From positions 310,001 through 374,000 of the forward strand of contig JAOTON010001700.1 of the NCBI GenBank assembly GCA_034440635.1: a stretch of 64,000 nt of DNA, written 5' to 3'. The translations under genes were made by a program, and so were the position numbers. Below are positions 47,561-59,732 of this stretch, piece by piece; position 1 is the stretch's first letter, and each line of letters begins with the position of its first letter. Below the pieces are notes generated by a model, which worked only from the letters and a program-made list of their open reading frames with translations, made no database searches and had not been told where the DNA came from. This DNA is from Lepas anatifera. Taxonomy: Eukaryota > Arthropoda > Thecostraca > Lepadidae.

Positions 47561-49529
47561 CTGCCATTTGTCGGAATTTCACAAGAGTCTTGGGAATTTA
47601 TTGAGTAAATTATCTGGCACATCTGGCAATGCTTCACAGTCGCCGGGCTCCCTGTGTTGGGTGTTGCGGAATTAAAAAGAATGAAATTCAACTTTAATAA
47701 GTCGTATAATGAGTGAAATTTGCATCAGTTATGCTCCTGCTACCCAGTCGCTTCAATTTACATGTCGTTTTTCTCTCAGTCTCTATATTAGCTGTGTAAT
47801 AAGCTCAAAACAAAAGGAGTAGGGATTAGGGTAACGTCTGCTTGTGTAATACTCGGGCAAGTTTCCAATTACATTGAGAAAAAGTGTATTACCTAGGTAA
47901 CCAACTCGCATACGAGCAGGGGTGTCCTAAACAAAGGGTGACAGGCAGAGGAATCCCTAAATGTAAATCAGGGTAGATATTATGCCAAATTTTTGGGGTT
48001 GAATGATGTTTTAATTGCATTCTCATTACAATTAATGTGTGGAACCACCCAAATTTTGAGACTTGCTAAATTTTTGGCGAATTGTTTGAGCGGTATCATT
48101 TGAAGACAAAGAATTTGGTCCAAAATTTTGTCCCACTGCACCAAAATTTTGTCCCACTGCATTTTTCCCCTGCTATTTGTAGTCTGAGCATCTCCTCAAA
48201 TAAAAAGTGGTGATGTCCGGTATCCTTAATTCAGGGTATGGGTGTTTTGACTGTAAGCGGTTTTTACCTGGAAGTGGGCGTTACTGGAAAATTATAATTT
48301 ATCTTGGTTTCTCAGGTTTGCTTGGGTATATGTGCTATGCAACTAGTAATACACTAGCGTGCAAAGTATGGCGTTTTTAACGATATCTCGTCAGTTCCAG
48401 TGCCCTTGGCGGCAGGAGCGAGTGGTGCGAATTTTATCAACCTGGTGCAAATTTCTGAGACTGGTGTGAGGAAGGTGACACTGAAAACCTAACAAATAAT
48501 GGCTAAATGGTTATAATGACATAGGAGGGGCCTTATAAAAAGTCTTCAACTAACTACCTAATAAGAGAGGTAGCATTGCATTGTGTGGGTGGGAATGAGT
48601 GCGCTTTTCTCCCTGGTATATGGCAGATCGGTGCTAATTTTTGGTGGCTGACGATGTGAGAATTTTAGGTGGCTGGTGCGACTCATTTGGCCTGCTGCCA
48701 TACTTTGCTGACTGAGCAATACAAAACACTTTGTTTATTATTGAAATAGAGCTATATCCTCTTTTCAGGCCAGGTCAGGCATTTCTTGTCATTTTAAGAG
48801 GTTTGCTTCAAGGTGGTTCCAAATGAAATACAGGATATGTACAGATTATCCCTGTTTTCAAAATATACCTACAGGCATTAATGCTAATTCACCATAATAA
48901 GATGGCGTAGCTTTGTTGGTTGCATTGCTCATTTACCAAAAAGATACTGGGTTTCCTGAGATAAATAAGAAGTAACTAAAGGAGTTTCCTGATGTTGATC
49001 ATTTTGTCATGCTCTTGGGATTCATACTTTGATACCTTAAAAGTATCAAGCTCTAAAGTGGTGCAGTATCAGGCTTAAGTTTGGTACCATTTGTGAATTA
49101 CATGTGTCAGCAAGTCACATGATGCCTCACATCGGCGCCCCTTCCAGTTATGGGCACCGTCACAGAGTTTTTACAGGGGGGGACAGACCCCAGCTGGTGC
49201 TGACCTGGGAAGGCGAATTTTGAGCATATTTGGTACCTGACAGCATGAGTGGCAATGGACCAAAAATTTTGAGGGGCATCCTTTTGGTTGGCCAACAGGG
49301 GAGATGCCCCCACTTTCGGCGCCCATGCTTCTAGTGATGTGAACCAAAGTTTGAGGTTGACATGCTGGGTGAATCAACCCCACATGCTTCAGCAAGCTTG
49401 GCTTTGCACATTAGACATCTACAGCTGACATTTATTGCGTATTTACTCCAGGAAAATACAGTGGATGGTACGATTCTATGCAAAGGGTGGGAAGTTGAGG
49501 TACACTGTTTTTACCATTCTTGTACCATT
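47561..49529. other. No gene recognised
   Basis: No supported exon. A duplicated CCAAAATTTTGTCCCACTGC motif at about 48120-48160 is the only local repeat noted. Confidence 0.45.
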
Positions 49530-50519
49530 TTAACATGCCCAGCTGGGGTCTCTTGCATGACGCGCCCCCTTCGTATCTCGGTCCCCACAAAACTAAAGGA
49601 AAATTATGGGTGGTGTTGGAAAGCTCTTGACAAGACGAAGCGATTTTATACGAAGAATTTTCATGTCAAGTCAATATTGAGGTCAGCATAGGTCAAAGAA
49701 GATTCCATAGGCTTACAACAGAGCAGTGTACGTTTCTCTCTCTAGATCTGCCCTCAGGGGAGCTAGAGCAAATCTTTATGCATCATTGGATTCCTCTCAT
49801 CGCTGCGAATTGAATGATGTATAATATGACCTTCCTAGGTCAAATAGTGAAAATGTCTTGACCTCGAGCTAGGTCAGGGTCAGAGAGTGACCCGGTATCG
49901 TCATGTTGCATATCAATCGACTTCTCGTGACAATATAAGCACAATGCAAGCAAAATTGGAGCTTTGTCTCAATTCAATGAGCAGTTATTGGCCAAATAAT
50001 CACTCTATGCTCCCGTGACCTGATATGACCTTTGAGAGGTCAGATGGTTAAAAACTCAACTTAATTTTCAAGATCGTGGTAAGAAGAGACGGCTTGAGGA
50101 TTTTCAGCTTTATCTATGCAATATTTACTGAAAACGAGCCCATTCTATTTTTCACCATAGACTTATGATGGGGTGACCAAGAAATTGACCCCACCTTAGG
50201 TAAAAAATATAGAAATTCCGAGAGAGCGGATTTGTAGACCTTAATGATTTTATCATATTGTGGAAGTTTCAAAGTGATCGGTTCCCTGATGTTCCCTGGG
50301 CACCGCTTCAAACTCGTAATTTTAGGTTTTGATGTCGGGTCACTTGACCTTGAATAGCTCCTTGTCCAGAGATGACCTTAACTCAAAGATTTGGTCAGAT
50401 GTGTAAAATTGATTAGGAATAAGGTACTGTAAGTTTCGTTGCTCTGCGTCTCTTCGTTTTTGAGATATCTGGAAAAAACCAGGTGGGGCGAATTTCACCC
50501 CCTGCGGGGCGCGTGTTAA
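49530..50519 (+). mobile_element. TTAA element family E
   Basis: A 990-bp element begins TTAACATGCCCAGCTGGGG and ends GCGGGGCGCGTGTTAA. The right end has a GGGGCGAATTTCACCCC hairpin. The left end is more decayed, with a second GCGCCCCC block about 20 bp in. The interior has TGACCT/AGGTCA sites and the same order of blocks as family A (tcacttgacct, then gagatgacct, then GATATCTGG). Confidence 0.75.
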
Positions 50520-51050
50520 GTTCACAGACGCACACTGCCCATTTCACCATGTTGACCTATAACCCCTATGTATGTTTGGTAAGCTATGGCCGATGGAGTT
50601 GCCGCCTACTGGAGATTGCGCGGCAACTTGCCGGTCGCCGCATTGTGAGAAGTTATTCGGCGGCGGCGGCTTCCTACCTGGGCCTGCGGCAACGGTAGTC
50701 ACCTGGGTAACTGTGGCCCAACCCGGGCCAGCGGCAGCGACCGCCCAACCCGGGCCTGCGGCGGCTCCTTGGAACAGCAGTGGCCCCCTCTGATTCAGTC
50801 AGTCCTCGACACACTCGTGAACGTGACACCGGCGATATATCGACGGAGGAGATGCCTCAACTGTTCGATGAGCCGATGTGCAGTCTACGGCGTCATGGTC
50901 TCCCCCACCTCCCCCAACTATCCATCGCCTCGCGCCTCACGAACACCGTCGCCTCCCGCCTCCGGCCTTGCCAGTGCCGTCACCCCCGCCTCACCAGTGC
51001 CGTCACCTCCCACATCACTAGTTCCGTCACCTCGCGTACACGGATCTTGG
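50520..51050. other. GC-rich stretch with short tandem repeats; no supported gene
   Basis: GCCCAACCCGGGCC-type repeats lie at 50715-50760, and three copies of CCAGTGCCGTCACC-like units at about 50970-51030. Several frames are open, but Pro/Ala/Ser-rich translations reflect the repeats. A low-complexity exon is possible but unsupported. Confidence 0.35.
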
Positions 51051-51435
51051 GGGGTTAGGATGGACCCTCGGCGCCATCTGAAATGGTCATGGCAACCCCC
51101 TGAAAGTTGGATAGCGCCCCCTGAAACGTCGCTTCCCACCCCCTAGAATGCGAGAATCGGCGCCCACCGATAGGATTTTGCGCCCACCTGAAAAGTTTTG
51201 CAGGCAAGAAGTGGCACCCACTGGAAATGTGCCCCCAATCGGCAATGTCGGCGCCGTCTAGGCCTTCCCGGGGGCACCATCCGGACCGGGGGCGCCACCT
51301 TGGACCGGCAAAATATTTCAGGCGGCGAAAAATCCTAACATATGGGCGCCGATTTTCGCATCTTTGGAGAAAAGGTGCAAAGCGATATTTCAGGGGCGCC
51401 ATCAACCCTTCAGGCGGCACCGTAACCATCCAGGG
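51051..51435. repeat. G-family MITE relative, ends unclear
   Basis: Begins GGACCCTCGGCGCC and carries GGCGCCCACCGATAGG and GGCGGCACCGTAACC motifs in both orientations, like two opposed G elements. The adjoining element at 51436 is inserted into or beside it. Confidence 0.55.
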
Positions 51436-51681
51436 CATAGGCAGAATCCAGGGGATGGGGTACGTGTCCCTCCGATTGACGCTCGGCGCCCCTAAAATGG
51501 TCACAGCGCTGCCCTGAAATGTCGGTTCTCACCCCTCCCCTCCCCAGGATGTGAAAATCGGCGCCCACCGATATGATTTGGCGCCCACCTCATAGTTTTT
51601 TGGTCAAAAGTGGCACCCTCCTGGTCTGGATGGTGCCAACCCGGAAAGGTGCCCCGATCGGCTATCCGGGATCCGCCCATG
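51436..51681. mobile_element. hAT-like MITE, G family, with 8-bp target duplication
   Basis: Ends are CATAGGCAGAATCCAGGGG and GGGATCCGCCCATG. Flanks ATCCAGGG (51428-51435) and ATTCAGGG (51682-51689) are an 8-bp duplication with one mismatch. Confidence 0.78.
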
Positions 51682-51689
51682 ATTCAGGG

Positions 51690-52124
51690 GCACAGATGGT
51701 CGATAGGAGGGGCACCTGCCCATTTAATTGACCCCCGATCTGTATGGTGACGGGAAAAATGTCTGCCTGACTGCCGCAAAAAAATGGTAACGATCAAATA
51801 ATTTCAATCAAATATTTAACTTTTTGTTCCTAAACACACGTAAAATAACGATCGTAGCTCATATACCGTGAGAAAAGAAACATTAGAGAACAAACTTTTC
51901 CCGAGCACGTTCCCGAACGCGACCTCTCTCTCTCGGGCCTTGAACGCGGCCATGCTGCTCCCAGACTACTGTCCGATGATTGGTTCTTGGCTATGACGTA
52001 GGCAGTGACGTCAAGTGGGCAAGTCCTGCATAAATCACCGACCTCAAAATTTGCTCCTGCATATGGAAGCCTCTGAAAAATCTCTCCAAACAAATCTGGA
52101 GACCGAAAAGACGGGATCTAGAGG
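51690..52124. other. No gene recognised
   Basis: Nothing identifiable. Confidence 0.5.
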
Positions 52125-52184
52125 CTTGGGTGTCTTTTGAAAAAACCGACCCTCGAGGTCGGTTTTTTCAAAAAGACGCCCAAG
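52125..52184. repeat. 60-bp near-perfect palindrome
   Basis: CTTGGGTGTCTTTTGAAAAAA plus CCGACC pairs with its complement across a 5-nt CTCGA loop. The TTGGGTGTCTTTT arm sequence also occurs in both LINE copies at 47513 and, inverted, about 52380, so the hairpin may derive from LINE 3' sequence. Confidence 0.85.
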
Positions 52185-52429
52185 ATCTTGGGATATTTCC
52201 AAAATATATATCCATTAATTTAGATTTATCTATTGAATTTAATGCCAGGAAAAGCTCAGAATCAAGATATTTAGGGTCATTGCTTTCAATTTTGGGCAAG
52301 CATATTTCTAAAACTTCTAGAGTTTCACTGAAATGAACGCTGTTTTTTTTGGCTTGGGAAATGTTAAAAAACTACCAAAAGACACCCAAGGTTGATTTCC
52401 ATTTATTCACGTTGTGAAAACGGCTAATA

Positions 52430-53850
52430 TCACATCTGGCATTGTACCATCCAATACTTTCGACAATATAATAACTTTTTGTTCTGAGACTAGTTCAGGG
52501 AATTTAAGTATTTTTAATTTTAGAAACAGTTCATTTGTGTGGTAATAATAGGGTTTTTGTCGATGATTCGAATAGCACGTTTCTGTAATTTGATGATCTT
52601 ATCGAGAGTGGATTCGTAATTACTACCCCAAACCATTGCACAATAATTTAGATGGGGCAATATAAAGGCGGTATACAAATGAGTGAGTTCGTGCAATGAT
52701 AGGAAATACTTGGCTCTGCTCATGATTCCTAAATTTTTACTTATAATCGAAGACACATGAAGGATGTGCGAACTCCACTTAAGCTTTTCGTCAATATAAA
52801 CGCCAAGATACTTTGCAGTTTCTTCACGTTTAAGCTGCATTACATTTAGTCTTACATCAAAATTTCTAATTTTAGCGCTAGAATAAAGCTGATAATGAGA
52901 TTTTGAAGCATTTAGAGACAAACGATTGGACTGAAACCATTTTGACACTTCTGGAAGAACTTTATAGATTTTTGACTGTACACTTCTCACATCATCCCCC
53001 GAGATTATAATAGCAGTATCATCTGCAAATAAGTAAAATCTAGTTTCAATGGACACTCGATACAGATCATTAATGTATATAATAAGTAATAGTGGTCCTA
53101 GTATTGATCCCTGTGGTACTCCCGTCCTTAATTGTTTTGCATGAGAGATGACCCCCTTCATTTTAGTCCTCTGAAATCTGTTAGGTATGAAGAAATAATA
53201 TTATACAATTCACCCTTAATACCAATGTGATTTAATTTTTGCAATAGTATGCCTAGACTAACCGTATCGAATGCTTTTTTCAAGTCTAAATAAATTCCAC
53301 ATGATGTGTTACCCTTTTCTAAAGATTTTGTTACGCTCTCGTAAAGATGTACCAGAGGCATGTACGTACTATGCTTTTTTCTAAAGCCGAACTGAAATGA
53401 ATATAAGATGTTATTTTCGATCAAATAATCAGAGATATATTGGTATAGTACCCGTTCCAAAATTTTGGAGAAGATGGGTAACAATGAAATGGGTCTATTG
53501 TTCGTAAATCTATCTTTTTCACCTGATTTAAATATAGGGACCACTACTGCTTCTTTTAACATCTTTGGGAATATACCTTTCTTAAGACATAGGTTGAAAA
53601 AATAAGTCAAATTACAAAGACAACTTTTATATGTACGATGCAGAATCTTTGTGGTAATTCCATCAATGCCACCACCCACTTGTTTTAGTGATTTGATGAT
53701 ATTTTCTATCTGTTGTTGGTTTGTTGAAAGTTCAGCCGTAAATGGTGGGTGTGAGTAATCTTCGAGATATTTTATAGGATTTATGTTCGAAACAGGAATG
53801 TCTTTTTCAAGTGTTGATCCAATTGTAGCAAAAAATCGTTAAATCCATTC
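52430..53850 (-). pseudogene. LINE (jockey/CR1-like) reverse transcriptase, frameshifted
   Basis: Two overlapping minus-strand frames (53679-53158 and 53161-52520) together give most of a non-LTR reverse transcriptase: VGGGIDGITTKIL, AVVVPIFKSGEKD, RPISLLPIFSKILERVL, FGFRKKHST, palm A YLDLKKAFDTV, GVPQGSILGPLL, catalytic FADD at about 53018-53029, and LPHLNYCAMVWGS in the thumb. A frame change at 53158-53161 and another near 53835 (where an FNDFFATIG-like start is broken) disable it. No endonuclease domain is seen upstream, so the copy is 5'-truncated. Confidence 0.88.
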
Positions 53851-55559
53851 GCTATGTCATCATCTTTGTGCTCCCAAAAGGCAATGAAACCATAAGATTA
53901 TTAACCATAAGATAATGAAACCATAAGAAATTGATACAAAAGGCAATGAACCACAGCCGTATGATGAGCTGGATACACTGGCTTTTTCAAGGTGCGGTAT
54001 AACACTTTGACCATAGTTCTGGTAGAAGGAATTAGCCTGTAGTTCCCAGCACAGTCAATCGCGACCAAACTACGTACCTACCTGAAAGACCGGTTCATTG
54101 GTGAAAACACACAGCTGTTTAATTTCTTTTGTTTTTTTACCAAAAAGGAACAGTTTTGTTGGTATATATTAAAGACTCATTTTCCTCGCTTGATTTCGAT
54201 GCTCCAAAAGCAAAAGCAATGCGAAGCTCCAAAGCAGGTTTCCCAAAAAAAGTTTTCAGAAAAATACCTGCGAACATGCTTTAATTACTTTGAACTAATG
54301 AAGCAAGTTTTCCCCAAATTATTATCAACGGCCATATCAGCAAGAAAATACCTATGTGAGGGAGTGTCCACAAAAAGACCCAAGTGCAGGATTGATTGTC
54401 ATCATTGCTGTAGAAATGCAGACAAATTATACGAAATGCACCATTCAAAGAAATAAAAATAAGTCAACGCATCCATATTTAACATTTCGCAGTTTACAGA
54501 TGATTTAATCACATTTATTCAACGGCGTACCCCAGAGATGCATATCAAGGCTGGAGATCTCCTCTCGACCCGGGGGGTGTCCTGGATGGGTCAACATTGG
54601 CACGGCAATACAGGCCCTATACAAAGCCTACGGGAGACAACCAGGGGAAAGTTCCTGACTCCCCCGCCCCCGCCCCCCTCCCCGGGAGCTCCACCCATGA
54701 TTCACGCAATAATGCAACAGCCGGGAGAGAACACCAAATTTTCACGACAAATGTAACAAAGAGTAAATGCGTGTGGCCAGGACCACCCAAGCCTAATTTG
54801 TGTTATCATCTGCCGACTTAAGACGTCCCGCTGCGCATAGAAACAAACGATGGCAGGCACCGCTGACGTTACGTAATTTGTAGCTGCTGCGAGCCTTCGA
54901 CTGGGAGCCTTGCCCATATCCTCATATTTTCGACTAAAGTCCCAATGATACTTGGGAAATTTCTGAAAATGGCATCCCGTTGAGACGTATTCGGAGCCCC
55001 AGCGCTATTTCGGCTGCGTTTCATCCTTGGCTACTGGTACACAACTTTGCCAACAGCTGTTCCATGATTGGCTCAATGGTGTGAATTTCCATAACATCAT
55101 GGCGGCTTTCGTAACTTGCACAAATCATACTGTAGTTTTTGAAGGACCGGTAGCTCAGCAGGTATAATAAAACGCAATGCCCAAAAACGTAGTTGAGCTT
55201 GCAGAAATCGAAGGTCGAATGGTACACGCAACTGAACGCAAGGCAAGGCTATAATAGAAAATACAAACGGGTATTTTGAAAGCAAGCGAGTCGCTACACA
55301 TTTTGGTTTTTTGTGAGTGTCTCATAACTCAAAAAGAGGATGTCGGTGGTGAGATATTATCTTCATTGCAGCGACGGAATTTGTTTTTAAACCATTGACA
55401 TTTTATTGTGTGTTTCTCGCTTTTTAGCTAAAGATAGCAAGATAGGCACTGTCTGGCGGTCCGCACTTCAACTTAGGTACTAGTGTATTCGCCTGCCCCA
55501 ATTCCCCTCCCAACATTGCAGGCATTCAGCTCATAAGCTTGATTCCGATTGGAGTCTTA
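53851..55559. other. No gene recognised; small tandem repeat
   Basis: At 53870-53955 AATGAAACCATAAGA-like units repeat, bounded by CAAAAGGCAATGAA. A GC-rich short block lies at 54658-54695. No exon is supported. Confidence 0.45.
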
Positions 55560-56066
55560 GGGCCTGTTCCAGCGCCCCCTCAAACCTGCTCCAGCCTCCT
55601 CAAAGCTTCTCCAACTTCCTCTCGCCCGGTCTAGCACTTCCTTAAACTACCTCCAAGCTCGCCAAAGCTCATGTAAAATCTAATCCAACCTCCTCTCATA
55701 TGAAAGGTGGTTTTTCAGAGTAGGTTGGAGGAGCTCAATTGCGGCGCACAAATTTCAATTGAGAAACTAAAATAAGTTGTTTTACAGTGAGAAACAACAT
55801 TTGTGAGCAGCTAAAGGTTTTGATTATCTTGTTTTTCTGTATTCCACTTTCACTAAAATATGTTAAATGAGTATCAGAGGCCTTAATCAAATTCGATTAT
55901 TTTCTTAGCTGCGCCACGCCCCCCATATTGGCACTGATCAGGCGCAATCAGCTGATATCTCATCCAATCTCATCCAAAATCGGTCCAGCAGACACTGGTT
56001 TTTGCGCCTGCTCCAACTTACTCTAAGATACTTTCATCTTTTCTAAGGAGGTGCTGGAACAAGCCC
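55560..56066. mobile_element. Tourist/Harbinger-like MITE, family H, copy 1
   Basis: A 507-bp non-coding element with TIRs GGGCCTGTTCCAGCGCC and, inverted, GGGCTTGTTCCAGCACC. It is flanked by TTA at 55557-55559 and 56067-56069. A TTA target and GGGCCTGTT-type ends are typical of PIF/Harbinger MITEs. It contains the intact TTAA site (about 55862) that is occupied in copy 2. Confidence 0.88.
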
Positions 56067-56069
56067 TTA

Positions 56070-56837
56070 GACATGTCAGTGATTAGAAAGTTAGTCTGTG
56101 GTAATAACAGTAATAAATAAAATGCTCAAATTAGGGTATGGCCAGAGCAAATACTGCAACTGTGGCTGCAGCAATAGGGAGATCAAACATCAGACCTCCT
56201 CCAGGGCCTCCTTAGGTGCAGCTACATATAACCGTCCAACTGCAAAAATATGTAAAATCACAAAAATGTCTTAACTTTAAGTGTTCCTTCATGTTTTAGC
56301 TATGAAATAAGGCACAAATCAAAGTATAACACACACTTCCACGACCTTAATCAAAATTTAAACAATAACTACCACATCGACACGTCTACACACTCCGAAC
56401 CAATAATTCAAAAGGAAGTTGCTTGATGTTAGGTGTAGAAAATATGGGTAGAAATTAAAAAAAAGAAATTTGCTAGTTTGAACCACACATAACCTAACCT
56501 AACCGAGATTTGGTACACTTTCACAATGGTGCCTTACCTCTGGTACAAAGGTACCAATCATCAGTCAGTTGATGGTTTGCATAAGCTGACTGATGATTAG
56601 CTGCCATTATCTTTCACAATTCCAGTGTTTTGTTCATTTACGGTGATGGACTGAGCATGATTACGACGTTCAGGTTAAGTAAAAGGTTGAAAATCGGGGT
56701 TTAAGTGGGAGTGGCACTACAGGACCTCACTTAATGGAAAAAAGGTGTCTTGCTGATTCTGAAAATGTATCATTTCTATACAAAATATTTCGGAGAAAGT
56801 GGACGTCTTATTTAAGGCTAGCCCCTCCTTAAACCTG
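56070..56837. other. No gene recognised
   Basis: Unique-looking AT-rich sequence. An inverted pair ATCATCAGTCAGTTGAT / ACTGATGATTAG lies near 56550-56600. Confidence 0.45.
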
Positions 56838-57170
56838 GGGCCTGTTCCAGCGCCTCCTTAAACATGATCTAACCTCTTCAAAGCTTCTCCAACCTCCTCT
56901 TGCCTGGTCCAGCGCCTCCTTAAACTTCTTCCAAGCTCGTCAAAGCTCATCTCAAATCTGATCCAACCTCCTCTCAAAAGGAAGGTGTTTTTTCAGAGCA
57001 GGTTAGAGTAGGCTCAATTGTGGCACATGAATTTTAATTGAGAAGCTAGAATAAGTTGTTTTACAGAAAGAAACGATGTTTGTGGGCAGCTAAAGGTTTT
57101 GATTCTATTGTTTTTCTGCATACAACTTTTACTAAGATATATTAACACGCACATTGACGGGGCGGGTACC

Positions 57171-59170
57171 CAGAGGTGCAGAAACTTGCCAACTCGGCTA
57201 CTGGGGTTTGTGACAAATTTATGAAAATTGAGGTGCATAAGTGTCACAAAATAGCGATCGTGACAGTACGGTTCAAAATCAAACCGCATATTTTCGAAAT
57301 ACAGAATGAAACGTGTAGCCATAAATTTAATTTAGCAACTCTGTTCTTCAATTGCACAGCGTACCATCAGTGATACAATATTGGTACTGTGTTCAGTTTC
57401 TACTAAAACGAGGGACCCCCGCTGCAGAAAACCCGGAAACCGCTGTCACAGTTGCCAGATTTTAACATGCAGCCCAATGGTGCCGATTGTTAGTAGTTGC
57501 CAGAAAGTTGCCGCCTAGATGCCCGGAATGTGACAGTCAATTTTTTCGAGAAATACATGATTGTGGCCATATTTAAGGCATTAAAGATAACGCAAATACG
57601 TTATCAAGTATTTCTCTGTCCATTTTGTCATGTTAAATAATATTTAAAGTTTGAGTATCTTCGATTTAGCGGTCCCTATTTCTTTGAATTTAGTATTAAG
57701 TACACCTAAAAGCTACTAAGAAAAGTACTAAATGAGTGAAAGAAATAAACATAGCTGGGCAGCAATTCTACCTAAACTACGCAACAGCGACAAGACAAGT
57801 TCGTAATGGTTATTTGATGTAGAGCCTGCCAAAAAATGTACACAGGTGGGAAGTCGCTTTTTTAGGGCATGTTTTTGGGGTATATCTGAGATAAGTGCAG
57901 GCTAAAACTGGCTGGAATAAATAGTGCTGCCCATGGCTAATCTAAGATGAATGTAGGCTACTTTGAGACTGATGCACTTTCACATATCAAGCTTGGTTTT
58001 TCATTTCCTAGCTTGCTTGTGCCTTACCTTATTTGTGCCCTAGATCAAGATTGGTGAGGTAGGTTTGGAGCTGGAGGAAGTTGGGAGAGTTGGCGCCAGC
58101 AACAGACTGGCAACAACAGTAATTCAGGTGAGATTTCATGATCAAATTATCATGTCAATATTGTACAGATAGCAAATGTGTGCCAATGCAGTCCTCCACA
58201 AAGTGTTAAAACACACACTAATGTGCACTGGAGGGGGCCTAGTAGACCCCCTTCTCATCTCAGGAAATCGCAGAAAATCTCAGAAAGAGACTTTGAAAAA
58301 TGCTGGTTGGGGCTGTGTTGCTTACTACCAGTGGTGGTAAGCAACACACAGGACCTGAACTGCATGGAGTTAAAGCAGGACTTTGACTACACTGGATCTT
58401 TCTTTGGTATGAGACTTCCAATACCTCTGTAGGTACCTATTAGGCCAATAAACATAATTTTACATCTATGCAGGGTAGTTGCCTCAGAGTTTTTACTGCA
58501 AGAAGGAATGAACAGGCAGGTGATAATCAGGTGTTGGGGGGAAATTTTAAGCATTTGATCTGTCTATAAAAATGCTACCTAAGGTCCACTTTTACTAACA
58601 CATTTTAGGTAGATCCAAATCCTATGTTGACATTGACATTTTTGTCCCTTTTGTTGATATGTGAGATAGAAGTTCAGTGGGGGGGGAAGCTGTGATCAGG
58701 GTTCCCAATTGTGTGTAGGTGCACACTCCCATTCATAGATTAGTTCCCAATAATAATTATTTTCATGATAATTGCCACATTTAATCATGGGAAATGTACC
58801 ATAATTGGAAACACTCCTTCCAAAAATGGAAACTTTTTCAAAAAGGGAAATGCATGTCATTAGGGGAAACTGCAGTCAGAGTTGCCAATAAAAGTTATGA
58901 TCCCAATACTGGAAACAATGATCCATAATTGGAAATTTTCCTTCCAAAACATAAACATGATCTAAAAATGAAAACACAGTTTAATACTTTCATGCAGTAA
59001 TGGCTTGGTGCTTGAACCTTGTCTGTTGCAAAAAGTAAGAGACAGGTAGATGACATTCAGCATATTGGAAATAGTATTCAAGTATACAATTATCATTTCC
59101 AGCTTTTTGTGACAGAGGAGGCATACGTCGCATTGAGTTTGTGACAGCCAGCATACTTTCTGCACCTCTG
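57171..59170. mobile_element. hAT-type element with 8-bp target duplication
   Basis: A 2000-bp element with TIR CAGAGGTGCAGAAA at the left and its exact complement at the right. A perfect 8-bp duplication, CGGGTACC, sits at 57163-57170 and 59171-59178 and rebuilds the family A hairpin when the element is removed. No transposase-like frame is present. Internal degenerate repeats of CCATAATTGGAAA lie at about 58740-58980. Confidence 0.92.
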
Positions 59171-59732
59171 CGGGTACCCGCCCCCCTCGGGTTTTTCAGA
59201 AATGCAGTAAAACGGCGGCGATAAGCGCTGCCGTACTTTGCGTACCTTTTCCCTCATCATTTTTACAAATTCTGTGAAAATTTTAAGGTTATGTCATCAC
59301 AGGTCAGGTCACCAGTACAGGTCAAGTGACCTGACCTCAAGAAAAGTTTAAGATAGCGTAAGTTGGACTAGGGTGAACTTATCTGATTGAAAATCATCAC
59401 ATAATGGGCCTACCGAGTTCTCTAAAATATGCTACGGTATTCTTGATATCGATGACCTAATGTCACGTATGAGGCATGACCTCTCCATTGGAAATATGTG
59501 GGAAACATGGTTTTTACTGTATAACTCAGTAACAGATAGTGATAGAGCATCTATTTTAGCTGCATTAGACTCGCCTTGGCTTTGCTGTTCTAATGATATG
59601 CATTTTATATAATTTTGTCCGTGACCTGACCCCAGGTGAGGTCAAATCCTTGATTTGACCTAGCAAGGTCAAATTATATATCATTCGATTCGGCTTGCTG
59701 TGAGGATTCATATAGTTCAAGTCTATTTGCTC

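Noticed and set aside
55143..55170. tRNA-like box A (GGTAGCTCAGC)
   Set aside because: No matching B box or cloverleaf downstream; too short to call a tRNA or SINE. The same applies to TAGCTCAGCTG near 63598.
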